Below are positions 8,356 to 16,863 of a DNA stretch of 64,000 bases, in pieces; within the stretch, counting starts at the first letter, position 1; each line of letters starts with the position of its first letter. The position numbers and the translations under genes were made by a program. The stretch comes from an uncultured Lachnospiraceae bacterium (GTDB lineage Bacteria > Bacillota > Clostridia > Lachnospirales > Lachnospiraceae), in assembly GCA_910587305.1 (NCBI GenBank), contig CAJUKV010000011.1, positions 26,770 through 90,769 on the forward strand, given 5' to 3'. The notes under the pieces were generated by a model, which was not told where the DNA came from, did no database searches, and saw nothing but the letters and a program-made list of their open reading frames with translations.

Positions 8356-9215
8356 TTGAATTTTTAAAAGCTGTGTTATTTGGCATTGTGGAGGGGATCA
8401 CCGAATGGCTCCCCATCAGCAGCACAGGACATATGATACTTTTAGACGAGTTTGTAAAGCTGGATGTTTCCCCTGAATTTTGGGAGATGTTTCTGGTAGT
8501 AATCCAATTGGGCGCTATCTTGGCGGTAGTGGTTTTGTTTTGGAATGAAATCTGGCCTTTTGGAGTCTATGGGAAAGGGAAGCGTTTTCGCCCGGTCAGC
8601 ACATCAGGCATTCTTTCCTATTGTAAAAAGGACATTTGGATTATGTGGTTTAAAATCCTTGTAGCCTGCCTTCCGGCGGCGGTGGTAGGGCTTTTGTTTG
8701 ATGAATTTTTTGAAAGTCTCTTTTACAATGGAGTGTGCGTGGCTCTTGCGCTGATTTTATTTGGTATTGGCTTTATAATGATAGAAAACAGGAACAAGAA
8801 TGCAGCTGTGAAGATTCATTCTTTATCGGAAATGACTTATGAAACCGCCTTTATCATTGGGCTGTTCCAGCTGATTGCCGCTATATTCCCCGGGACGTCG
8901 CGTTCAGGCGCTACAATTTTAGGAGCCCTGCTGATTGGGGTGTCAAGAAAGGTGGCGGCAGAATTTACGTTCTTCCTTGCTATTCCTGTGATGCTGGGAG
9001 CGAGCCTCCTCAAAATTGTGAAGTTTGGATTTACTTTTACGGGAAATGAACTTATGATACTCGCCACCGGCATGGTTACGGCTTTTATTGTGTCTGTTGT
9101 TGTTATCCGGTTCCTGATGGGATACATTAAGAAACATGACTTTAAAGTATTCGGCTGGTATCGCATTATACTTGGTATTGTGGTGCTGCTTTATTTTGGA
9201 ATTTCAGGCCGCTAA
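8352..9215 (+). CDS. uppP: Undecaprenyl-diphosphatase UppP (BacA type)
   Basis: The 287-residue multi-spanning membrane enzyme dephosphorylates undecaprenyl diphosphate, recycling the lipid carrier for cell-wall synthesis; overexpression gives bacitracin resistance. Motifs seen are GIVEGITEWLPISSTGH near the N terminus and PGTSRSGATI in the middle. Length is usual. Its start overlaps the end of the patatin gene by four bases. Confidence 0.96.
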   Translation: MIEFLKAVLFGIVEGITEWLPISSTGHMILLDEFVKLDVSPEFWEMFLVVIQLGAILAVVVLFWNEIWPFGVYGKGKRFRPVSTSGILSYCKKDIWIMWFKILVACLPAAVVGLLFDEFFESLFYNGVCVALALILFGIGFIMIENRNKNAAVKIHSLSEMTYETAFIIGLFQLIAAIFPGTSRSGATILGALLIGVSRKVAAEFTFFLAIPVMLGASLLKIVKFGFTFTGNELMILATGMVTAFIVSVVVIRFLMGYIKKHDFKVFGWYRIILGIVVLLYFGISGR

Positions 9216-9360
9216 GCGCTTTCCTGCCTGTATTTGCTCCATATATGTGCGGCAGCAATTTTTTACCGGACAGCCGGGAACACGGCCCGCAGCGGACAAC
9301 TGGCTAACATGGAAAAAGTAACCGGGGACAGGGCAATTTTGCGAAAAAGATGTTAATTAG

Positions 9361-9389
9361 TTGACAAAAAGAAAAATATAAGGTACACT
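9361..9389 (+). promoter_or_regulatory. SigA promoter for the Lys/Ala-rich protein
   Basis: TTGACA (9361-9366), a 17-base spacer and TACACT (9384-9389). The rest of the 9216-9488 gap shows no other gene. Confidence 0.8.
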
Positions 9390-9488
9390 GTTTCAGAAAA
9401 ATAGGGTGTTTTAGGGGAGAGTCACAAGTTAATTATTGATAGTATGCATTGAGGAAGAAATTTTTCCTGTGTGAAAGGAGTCTATATC

Positions 9489-9938
9489 ATGGCTGAAACA
9501 AAAAAAGGAACGACAAAGGAAATTGCTAAAGCAGAATCCGAAGAAGTAAAAACAGCGTCGGAAACTGAGATTAAAGAACCGGTAAAGAAGACGGCAGCCA
9601 GAAAAACAACAGCAAAGAAGGATGCCGCCGCTAAAAAACCAGCCGTAAAGAGGGTGGCAGCTAAGAAGGAAACTGCTGCTAAAAAAGAGACGGAGGTTAA
9701 AAAGGCGCCTGTAAGAAGAACCGTTAAGAAGGCGGAGGTTACGGAAACCGTTACATTCCAGTTTAATGACAGATCCTATACGCCTGCTGATTTGATGCAG
9801 AGCTGTAAGGATGTGTGGAAATATGATTTGGATGGAAAAGAGGAAGATTTAAAGAGCATAGAACTGTATGTGAAACCACAGGAAAACAGAGCTTACTTTG
9901 TAATCAACGGTGACATTACAGGAAACTTTCCTATTTAA
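9489..9938 (+). CDS. Lys/Ala-rich protein with C-terminal DUF6465-like domain
   Basis: The 149-residue product has two parts. Residues 1-85 are rich in Lys and Ala with repeated AAKK and KTA steps, like histone H1-like or HU-tail proteins. Residues 86-149 form a compact domain (FQFNDRSYTPADLM to NGDITGNFPI) that resembles DUF6465 of Clostridia. The start at 9489 follows AAAGGAG. It is a single-gene unit between a strong promoter and terminator. Binding to nucleic acid is possible from the basic tail but is inference. Confidence 0.7.
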   Translation: MAETKKGTTKEIAKAESEEVKTASETEIKEPVKKTAARKTTAKKDAAAKKPAVKRVAAKKETAAKKETEVKKAPVRRTVKKAEVTETVTFQFNDRSYTPADLMQSCKDVWKYDLDGKEEDLKSIELYVKPQENRAYFVINGDITGNFPI

Positions 9939-9966
9939 TGTAGAAAACATATTTTCCAAAGCAATG

Positions 9967-9995
9967 AGAGTTGACCATAGGGTCAACTCTTTTTT
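9967..9995 (+). terminator. Rho-independent terminator
   Basis: AGAGTTGACC (9967-9976), a four-base loop, GGTCAACTCT (9981-9990) and a T-run to 9995. This is a strong intrinsic terminator that isolates the heat-shock operon downstream. Confidence 0.93.
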
Positions 9996-10029
9996 AGAAT
10001 TTTTTTAGAAATATTTTGTGTTATATGTG

Positions 10030-10058
10030 TTGACAATAGATAGGGTAAGTGATATTTT
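10030..10058 (+). promoter_or_regulatory. SigA promoter of the hrcA operon
   Basis: TTGACA (10030-10035), a 17-base spacer and TATTTT (10053-10058). The CIRCE operator sits just downstream. Confidence 0.8.
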
Positions 10059-10072
10059 AGGGTAAGAAGATG

Positions 10073-10099
10073 TTAGCACTCCAACCGATTGAGTGCTAA
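10073..10099. promoter_or_regulatory. CIRCE operator
   Basis: TTAGCACTC, nine bases, GAGTGCTAA: an exact match to the HrcA-binding inverted repeat. It lies between the promoter and the hrcA start, so HrcA should repress its own operon. Confidence 0.97.
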
Positions 10100-10144
10100 C
10101 AACACTCTTTTAGGATATTATCAGGATAGAAGGAGGAGGCAGGG

Positions 10145-11176
10145 TTGCAGTTAAGTGATAGAAAAATTAAAATATTGCAGGCCATCATTCGCAACTATCT
10201 TGAGACCGGAGAACCGGTTGGCAGCAGAACAATTTCCAAGTATACGGATTTAAATTTAAGTTCGGCTACCATCCGCAATGAGATGTCAGATTTGGAGGAG
10301 ATGGGGTATATTGTACAGCCCCACACCTCAGCCGGAAGAATCCCCTCAGATAAAGGGTATCGGCTCTACGTAGATACCATGATGGAGGAAAAGGAAAGGG
10401 AGCTTGAGGAATTAAAGGAGATGATGATTGAGAAGGAAGATAAGATGGATCACCTTCTTAAACAGGTAGCAAGGCTTTTGGCGGTAAATACCAATTACGC
10501 TACTATGATTTCATCCCCCACCATTCACACCAATAAAATTAAGTTTATACAGCTTTCGAGGGTTGACTTAAAACAGCTTTTGGTAGTGGTGGTAGCGGAG
10601 GGCAATATCATCAAAAACAATATCATACAGGTGGCGGAGACGCTGGATGATGAAACCCTTCTTAAGCTAAATATTCTTCTCAACACCCACTTAAACGGTT
10701 TGGCCTTAGAGGAGATTAACCTGGGCATGATTTCCGCAATGAAGCAGCAGGCCGGTATACACAGCATGATTGTAGGGGAAGTGATAGACGCCATTGCACA
10801 GTCCATTAAGGCGGAAGAAGATTTACAGATTTACACAAGCGGCGCCAACAATATTTTCAAGTATCCGGAGCTTGCAGACCAGCAAAAGGCCAGCGAAATT
10901 ATCAATACCTTTGAAGAAAAGAAAATGCTTACGGAGCTTGTGCAGGACACCCTTGCAGACGAAAGCAATACGGGCATACAGGTTTACATTGGAAATGAAA
11001 CGCCCATTCAGTCCATGAAGGACTGTAGTGTAGTGACAGCCACTTATGAGCTGGGGGAAGGAATGCGGGGAACCATAGGAATTATCGGTCCCAAGCGCAT
11101 GGATTACGACAAGGTGGTAGGAACGCTTAAGACGATTACCCATCAGTTAGATGAGTTATATAAGAATAAGACATAA
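10145..11176 (+). CDS. hrcA: Heat-inducible transcription repressor HrcA
   Basis: This 343-residue repressor of class I heat-shock genes binds CIRCE and is thought to be kept active by GroEL. The N-terminal winged helix (residues 1-75, with SSATIRNEMSDLEEMGY and HTSAGRIPSDKGYR) is clear. The start is TTG at 10145, chosen because AGGAGGAGGCAGG stands just before it and the protein then begins at the family's usual place. It heads hrcA-grpE-dnaK. Confidence 0.97.
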   Translation: MQLSDRKIKILQAIIRNYLETGEPVGSRTISKYTDLNLSSATIRNEMSDLEEMGYIVQPHTSAGRIPSDKGYRLYVDTMMEEKERELEELKEMMIEKEDKMDHLLKQVARLLAVNTNYATMISSPTIHTNKIKFIQLSRVDLKQLLVVVVAEGNIIKNNIIQVAETLDDETLLKLNILLNTHLNGLALEEINLGMISAMKQQAGIHSMIVGEVIDAIAQSIKAEEDLQIYTSGANNIFKYPELADQQKASEIINTFEEKKMLTELVQDTLADESNTGIQVYIGNETPIQSMKDCSVVTATYELGEGMRGTIGIIGPKRMDYDKVVGTLKTITHQLDELYKNKT

Positions 11177-11197
11177 GGTTGGAAAGGGATGAAGCCG

Positions 11198-11887
11198 ATG
11201 AATGAGGAAATGAAAAAGGGCACAGCAGACAATCCGCAGACGGAGGAAGCAGCGCCTGATATGGAAGAAACGACGCCAAAGATGGAAGAAACAATAGAAG
11301 CGGACCGGGAATGTGAGGATACGTCCGAAGATATGCAGGAAGCCGAGGAGACGGAAGATGTGGAAATAGCCTCATCTAGTCCTGCGGAAGATGAAAAAGA
11401 AGGTAAGGCGGATAAAAAAGCGAAAAGAAAATTCAGAGATAAAAAACAGGATGCCCTGAAAGAAAAAATCGAAGAACTGGAAGACAGGGTAAAACGTCAG
11501 ATGGCGGAATTTGAAAATTTCCGTAAGCGTACCGAAAAGGAGAAAACCGCCATGTTTGAGACGGGAGCCAAAAGCGTAATAGAAAAGATCCTGCCGGTGG
11601 TTGACAACTTTGAAAGGGGCCTTGCGGCAATCCCGGAGGAAGATAAGGGCGCTCCTTTTGCGGAAGGAATGGAAATGATTTATAAACAGCTTATCTCCGA
11701 ACTGGAAAAAATGGACGTAAAGCCGATTCCGGCGGTAGGAGAGGAGTTTAACCCTGATTTTCACAATGCGGTGATGCAGGTGGAAAGCGAGGAATATGAG
11801 TCAGGCATAATTGCCCAGGAGCTGCAAAAGGGTTATACTTACCGGGACAGCGTGGTAAGGCACAGTATGGTGGCAGTGGTAGGCTGA
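11198..11887 (+). CDS. grpE: Nucleotide exchange factor GrpE
   Basis: GrpE releases ADP from DnaK. Residues 1-80 are an acidic, disordered tail; a coiled coil (around ELEDRVKRQMAEFENFRKR) and the C-terminal beta wing (YTYRDSVVRHSMVAV) follow. An ATG at 11189 touches the GGAAAGGG ribosome binding site directly, so the next ATG at 11198, nine bases away, is the better start, giving 229 residues. It sits between hrcA and dnaK in the CIRCE operon. Confidence 0.95.
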   Translation: MNEEMKKGTADNPQTEEAAPDMEETTPKMEETIEADRECEDTSEDMQEAEETEDVEIASSSPAEDEKEGKADKKAKRKFRDKKQDALKEKIEELEDRVKRQMAEFENFRKRTEKEKTAMFETGAKSVIEKILPVVDNFERGLAAIPEEDKGAPFAEGMEMIYKQLISELEKMDVKPIPAVGEEFNPDFHNAVMQVESEEYESGIIAQELQKGYTYRDSVVRHSMVAVVG

Positions 11888-11969
11888 CATAATAATTAAG
11901 GAAACAATAAACATTTAACAGTATTTTATATGCTAAATAATTTCAATAATATTTCAGGAGGAGATAATT

Positions 11970-13844
11970 ATGAGCAAGATAATTGGTATTGACTTAGGTA
12001 CAACAAATAGCTGCGTAGCGGTTATGGAAGGTGGAAAACCCACTGTTATTGCAAACGCAGAAGGCGCAAGAACAACACCCTCTGTTGTGGCATTCACAAA
12101 AACAGGAGAAAGATTGATCGGCGAACCTGCAAAACGTCAGGCCGTAACCAATGCCGAAAAGACCATTTCATCTATCAAGAGAGATATGGGTACGGACAGA
12201 GGCCGTAACATAGAAGGTAAGAAGTATTCTCCCCAGCAGATTTCCGCTATGATTCTTCAAAAGCTGAAAGCCGACGCTGAAAGTTACTTAGGCGAAAAGG
12301 TAACGGAGGCGGTTATTACCGTTCCTGCTTACTTTAATGACGCCCAGCGTCAGGCAACAAAGGATGCAGGCAAAATTGCCGGATTGGATGTAAAGCGTAT
12401 TATCAATGAGCCTACGGCTGCAGCCCTTGCTTATGGCCTTGACAATGAAAAAGAGCAGAAAATTATGGTATATGACCTTGGCGGCGGTACCTTTGACGTT
12501 TCTATTATTGAAATTGGCGACGGCGTTATTGAAGTGCTTGCAACCAACGGTGATACACATCTTGGCGGCGATGATTTTGATAACAAACTGACCCAGTGGA
12601 TGATTGACGAGTTTAAGAAGGCGGAAGGCGTTGATCTGTCAAATGACAAGATGGCTCTTCAGAGATTAAAGGAAGCGGCTGAGAAAGCAAAGAAAGAGCT
12701 CTCCTCCGCTACAACCACCAATATCAACCTTCCTTTCATTACCGCAACGGCGGAAGGCCCCAAACATTTTGATATGAATTTAACCAGGGCCAAATTTGAC
12801 GAACTTACACACGACCTGGTAGAAAAAACAGCCATTCCCGTACAGAATGCTATGAGAGACGCAGGACTTACCAACGCTGATTTGGGCCAGGTGCTTTTGG
12901 TAGGCGGTTCCACCCGTATTCCCGCCGTACAGGATAAGGTGAAACAGCTGACAGGACACGAGCCCAGCAAGAGCCTTAACCCTGACGAGTGCGTGGCGCT
13001 TGGCGCTTCCATTCAGGGCGGTAAATTGGCAGGAGACGCCGGCGCAGGGGAAATCCTCCTTCTGGATGTAACACCCCTTTCTCTTTCTATCGAGACCATG
13101 GGTGGTATTGCAACCAGACTGATTGAAAGAAATACAACTATCCCTACCAAGAAGAGCCAGATTTTCTCTACGGCAGCAGATAACCAGACGGCGGTTGACA
13201 TTAACGTACTGCAGGGCGAGAGACAGTTTGCAAGAGATAACAAGTCCCTTGGTCAGTTCAGATTAGACGGAATCCCTCCGGCAATGCGCGGTGTGCCTCA
13301 GATTGAAGTTACCTTCGACATTGATGCAAACGGTATCGTAAACGTTTCTGCAAAGGACCTTGGAACGGGAAAAGAACAGCACATCACAATCACGGCAAGC
13401 TCCAACATGTCCGATGATGAGATCGACAGAGCCGTAAAGGAAGCGGCTGAGTTTGAGGCCCAGGATAAGAAGAGAAAAGAAGCAATTGACGCGAGAAATG
13501 AGGCGGATTCCTTCGTATTCCAGACAGAAAAGGCATTAAATGAAGTAGGCGATAAGATCGACGCTTCCGAGAAATCCAATGTGGAAGCGGATATGCAGGC
13601 TGTTAAGGATATTCTTGAGAGAACAAAAGATCAGGAAATGTCCGACTCTGATTTAGATGCGCTTAAGGCGGCAAAAGAAAAGCTCACCACCAGCGCACAG
13701 GCCCTGTTTACCAAAATGTATGAAAACATGCAGCAGGCAGGCGGTGCGGCAGGCCCCGATATGGGAGCAGGCCCTGACATGAGCGGCGCATCCGACGCCG
13801 GCCCGGCAGACGATGTTGTTGACGGGGATTACAGAGAGGTTTAA
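11970..13844 (+). CDS. dnaK: Chaperone DnaK (Hsp70)
   Basis: The 624-residue Hsp70 has the ATPase domain starting IGIDLGTTNSCVAV, the VYDLGGGTFDVSI phosphate loop, an EVLATNGDTHLGG segment and a C-terminal Gly/Asp-rich tail. It folds and holds client proteins with DnaJ and GrpE in the cytoplasm. CAGGAGGAG precedes the ATG. A large hairpin repeat (13920-14155) separates it from dnaJ, so dnaJ has its own promoter. Confidence 0.99.
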   Translation: MSKIIGIDLGTTNSCVAVMEGGKPTVIANAEGARTTPSVVAFTKTGERLIGEPAKRQAVTNAEKTISSIKRDMGTDRGRNIEGKKYSPQQISAMILQKLKADAESYLGEKVTEAVITVPAYFNDAQRQATKDAGKIAGLDVKRIINEPTAAALAYGLDNEKEQKIMVYDLGGGTFDVSIIEIGDGVIEVLATNGDTHLGGDDFDNKLTQWMIDEFKKAEGVDLSNDKMALQRLKEAAEKAKKELSSATTTNINLPFITATAEGPKHFDMNLTRAKFDELTHDLVEKTAIPVQNAMRDAGLTNADLGQVLLVGGSTRIPAVQDKVKQLTGHEPSKSLNPDECVALGASIQGGKLAGDAGAGEILLLDVTPLSLSIETMGGIATRLIERNTTIPTKKSQIFSTAADNQTAVDINVLQGERQFARDNKSLGQFRLDGIPPAMRGVPQIEVTFDIDANGIVNVSAKDLGTGKEQHITITASSNMSDDEIDRAVKEAAEFEAQDKKRKEAIDARNEADSFVFQTEKALNEVGDKIDASEKSNVEADMQAVKDILERTKDQEMSDSDLDALKAAKEKLTTSAQALFTKMYENMQQAGGAAGPDMGAGPDMSGASDAGPADDVVDGDYREV

Positions 13845-13919
13845 TCCTATAAAGAATATTAAAGTATTTCTTAATAAGATGGTTTTAAACGAATTATTAT
13901 TGTTTTGATATTTATTATA

Positions 13920-14155
13920 GGTTAGCCGAAAATGCAGCTCTGAGGAAATGAAAATTCAATGAGGAACCCATACCAAATGCTCTCACGCTCTGCGAGCCGG
14001 CATATTGGATATAAAGACGCCGCGCATTTATGCGTGTGTGCTTGGTGAGGTTCTTTCGAAAGCTTTTAAGCTTTTGCCTGGCGTCTGCTACGTTTTTATA
14101 GGGCGGGAGCGCGGTGACGACTGAATTTTCATTTCCTCAGAGCGGACGGTTAACC
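13920..14155. repeat. Large hairpin repeat, copy 1 (conserved core, own arms)
   Basis: The arms CTCTGAGGAAATGAAAATTC... (13938-13958) and its exact complement at 14122-14142 pair over 21 bases. Outer GGTTAGCCG (13920-13928) pairs with CGGTTAACC (14147-14155) with one mismatch. The core holds GCGTCTGCTACGTTTTTATA (14081-14100), shared with copies at 18881-19012 and 28680-28882. It fills the dnaK-dnaJ gap and no gene is seen in it. Confidence 0.85.
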
Positions 14156-14183
14156 GGTAACTTTGGAAGCTTTGAAAAGGTGC

Positions 14184-14213
14184 TTGTAAATGAGCACATT
14201 TTTGTGTTATAGT
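14184..14213 (+). promoter_or_regulatory. Probable dnaJ promoter
   Basis: TTGTAA (14184-14189) followed after 17-18 bases by TTATAG/TATAGT (14207-14213). No CIRCE is seen here, so dnaJ may be transcribed separately from the hrcA operon. Confidence 0.6.
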
Positions 14214-14278
14214 ATAAAAGATTTTTTGTGCCGCCCCTGGCGGCATGTTGCGCGCTGTAGGCATGGGAGGAAGTAACG

Positions 14279-15442
14279 ATGGCAGAACAAAAACGTGACT
14301 ATTATGAGGTGCTTGGAATTGATAAAAGCGCAGATGACGCCGCCATTAAGAAAGCATATAGAGCTCTTGCCAAGAAGTATCATCCTGATATGAATCCCGG
14401 AGATGCGGAGGCGGAGAAGAAATTTAAGGAAGCTTCGGAGGCTTATGCTATTTTAAGCGATCCGGAGAAGAAGAGACAGTATGATCAGTTTGGCCACGCT
14501 GCCTTTGAAGGAGGAGCGGGAGGTTTTGGCGGTTTTGATTTCAACAGCGCTGATTTCAGTGATATTTTTGGAGATATCTTTGGAGACTTTTTTGGAGGCG
14601 GACGCAGAGGCAGGGGAAATAACGGCCCGATGAAAGGCGCCAACATAAGAACCAGTGTAAGAATTACCTTTGAGGAGGCCGTATTTGGTGTTGACAAGGA
14701 GATTGAACTGACTCTTAAGGATGAGTGCAATACGTGTCATGGCAGCGGCGCTAAGCCGGGAACCAGCCCGGAGACCTGTTCAAAATGTGGCGGAAAGGGG
14801 CAGGTGGTATTCACCCAGCAGTCTTTCTTTGGCACGGTGAGAAACGTACAGACTTGTCCGGAGTGTAATGGAACAGGAAAGGTAATTAAAGATAAGTGCG
14901 TAGACTGCCATGGTTCGGGATATATAGCAAACCGTAAAAAGATACAGGTATCCATTCCGGCAGGTATTGATAACGGACAGAGCGTCCGTATCCGGGATAA
15001 AGGCGAACCGGGCGCGAACGGAGGTCCCAGAGGCGACTTGCTTGTGGAAGTGATTGTAGGGCGTCATCCGATTTTCCAGCGTCAGGACTACAACATTTAT
15101 TCCACGGTACCGATTTCTTATGCCGTTGCCGCCCTTGGAGGCGACGTTATGGTAGATACGGTAGACGGCAAGGTTATCTATGAAGTAAAGGCTGGCACTC
15201 AGACGGATACAAAGGTTAGACTTAGGGGCAAGGGCGTGCCTACTTTAAGAAATAAAGACGTTCGCGGCGACCATTATGTGACATTGGTGATTCAAACCCC
15301 TGAAAAATTGTCTCATGAGGCAAAAGAGCTATTGAAACAGTTTGACGCTTTGACAGGCGACAGCTTAAACGCTTCAAAAAATGCCAGGTCAGAGAAGGGT
15401 GAGAATAACAAAGAAACCAAGAAAAAGAAATTTTGGAAATAA
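14279..15442 (+). CDS. dnaJ: Chaperone DnaJ (Hsp40)
   Basis: The 387-residue type I J-protein stimulates DnaK ATPase. The J domain carries HPD in KKYHPDMNPG, followed by a Gly/Phe-rich region (FGGFDFN, FGDFFGGG), four CxxCxGxG zinc repeats (CNTCHGSG, CSKCGGKG, CPECNGTG, CVDCHGSG) and the substrate-binding C domain. The start follows GGGAGGAAG. A LacI-type regulator begins 24 bases after its stop with no terminator between. Confidence 0.99.
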   Translation: MAEQKRDYYEVLGIDKSADDAAIKKAYRALAKKYHPDMNPGDAEAEKKFKEASEAYAILSDPEKKRQYDQFGHAAFEGGAGGFGGFDFNSADFSDIFGDIFGDFFGGGRRGRGNNGPMKGANIRTSVRITFEEAVFGVDKEIELTLKDECNTCHGSGAKPGTSPETCSKCGGKGQVVFTQQSFFGTVRNVQTCPECNGTGKVIKDKCVDCHGSGYIANRKKIQVSIPAGIDNGQSVRIRDKGEPGANGGPRGDLLVEVIVGRHPIFQRQDYNIYSTVPISYAVAALGGDVMVDTVDGKVIYEVKAGTQTDTKVRLRGKGVPTLRNKDVRGDHYVTLVIQTPEKLSHEAKELLKQFDALTGDSLNASKNARSEKGENNKETKKKKFWK

Positions 15443-15466
15443 ACAGGGCTTGCAAAGAGGTGGCTG

Positions 15467-16513
15467 ATGGGGAAAATAACGATTCAAAGTATAGCCAGTG
15501 ATCTGGGGCTATCCAGAAATACGGTCTCTATGGCTTTAAAGGGAAACGAATTGGTCACGCCAAGAACCAGGGAAAGAATTTTGCGGTATGCCGAAGAAAT
15601 AGGTTACATTGGAAGTTTGCCACGAAGCGATGTCCACGTGGAGGAAGAGACAGAGATATCGCCCTATCAGGTTGTGATTTTGCGCAAGCCTGATGTGGCG
15701 GTGTATTGGGATAAAGTGATAAACGGAATATCGGAGGAGGCTTGCAGTAATCACTGCCGCCCCCGTGTTGCGGTGATAACCAGGGAGGACGAGGAGAAAA
15801 AAAGACTTCCCTCAGGCCTGGACGAGGGAGTGCAGGCTGTTTTTTGCGTTAAAATGCTGGATCGCGAATATGTGCAAAGAATAAAGCAAATGGGAATACG
15901 GGTAATCCTCCTCGATGATTATAAAGATGATATAAACGAAAGGTTAGGAGATGTTGTAAAGCCCGAGAGCTTTCAGCCCACCATCCGGCTGACGCGCCAC
16001 CTGATTGATCAGGGCATGCGCAGGATTGGTTTTTTGAATGAGAATAGCGGCGCTTATGAGACGATGCATGACCGCTTTGCGGGTTATTTATTTGCCATGA
16101 GACAGGCGGGGATTGAGCCGGAGCCGGATTTAGTGAAGCCTGATATGGGCGGAGAGTTTTATGATGTGGGAAATTTTGAAAGGATCGTGGAGAGCTATAA
16201 AGTATTACCTGAGGCAGTGGTGTGTGGAAATGACGAAATCGCCAAATATTTGACACAGGCGCTGCGTAAGAAGGGATTAAGAGTGCCGGAGGATGTGGCG
16301 GTTACAGGTTTTGATAACGATGAGGAAGGAATGCTGGATCCGTTTTTTTCAACAGTGAATATTGATGTAAAGTGGTTGGGAAAGCGAATGGTCCAGTGCT
16401 TCTTATGGAGAATGGCCCATCCGAATGCTCCATATGAAAAGATCGTGGTTTCAGGAGAGGTTATTATACGCAAATCTTCTATTAAATTACGAAAAAAAGA
16501 TTATAAGGGATAG
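15467..16513 (+). CDS. LacI-family transcriptional regulator
   Basis: The 348-residue protein has an N-terminal LacI helix-turn-helix (IQSIASDLGLSRNTVSMALKG) and a periplasmic-binding-protein-like effector domain (VTGFDNDEEG). It precedes two sugar ABC permeases, a binding protein and an alpha-galactosidase, so it most likely senses a galactoside or related sugar and controls that operon; the palindrome at 16735-16750 is a candidate operator. It is followed by a terminator at 16559-16587. Confidence 0.9.
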   Translation: MGKITIQSIASDLGLSRNTVSMALKGNELVTPRTRERILRYAEEIGYIGSLPRSDVHVEEETEISPYQVVILRKPDVAVYWDKVINGISEEACSNHCRPRVAVITREDEEKKRLPSGLDEGVQAVFCVKMLDREYVQRIKQMGIRVILLDDYKDDINERLGDVVKPESFQPTIRLTRHLIDQGMRRIGFLNENSGAYETMHDRFAGYLFAMRQAGIEPEPDLVKPDMGGEFYDVGNFERIVESYKVLPEAVVCGNDEIAKYLTQALRKKGLRVPEDVAVTGFDNDEEGMLDPFFSTVNIDVKWLGKRMVQCFLWRMAHPNAPYEKIVVSGEVIIRKSSIKLRKKDYKG

Positions 16514-16558
16514 GATATAAGCTTTAAATTTCATATAGAATCCGGATGAATTGGAAAG

Positions 16559-16587
16559 GAGTCAGTTTAGCAGCTGGCTCTTTTTTT
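16559..16587 (+). terminator. Rho-independent terminator after the LacI regulator
   Basis: GAGTCAG (16559-16565) pairs with CTGGCTC (16574-16580, one G-T pair), followed by seven T residues. Confidence 0.75.
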
Positions 16588-16721
16588 GTGCGCAGATCTG
16601 TGCAGAGGAAGTTTGTGTTGAAAAGTTTGGTAAAGATGCATATTAATAGTGCAAAATAACGCATAAAAGAATAATTGTTTTTATGTATAATGACAAAATG
16701 TAGCAAATGAAACAAAATATG

Positions 16722-16750
16722 TTGACTATAATGCATTAAAGTGCTTTAAT
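16722..16750 (+). promoter_or_regulatory. Candidate promoter and operator of the sugar ABC operon
   Basis: TTGACT (16722-16727), 17 bases, TTTAAT (16745-16750). The perfect palindrome ATTAAAG-TG-CTTTAAT (16735-16750) overlaps the -10, as expected for a LacI-type repressor site. An alternative -10, TATAAT, is at 16727-16732. The following leader contains a further inverted repeat, ATTTCGCA (16780-16787) with TGCGAAAT (16824-16831). Confidence 0.55.
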
Positions 16751-16863
16751 TAAACAAGAAGAGGTATCTTATACACGCAATTTCGCACTAAAAGGACTGA
16801 CTTGATAATGCAAATTAGTTCATTGCGAAATCGCCGAAACCATGAGGAGAGGAGATGGTGAAA

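Noticed and set aside
13920..14155. Calling the large hairpin repeats a MITE or insertion sequence
   Set aside because: The ends differ between copies and no flanking target duplications are visible, so mobility is not supported beyond the repetition itself.
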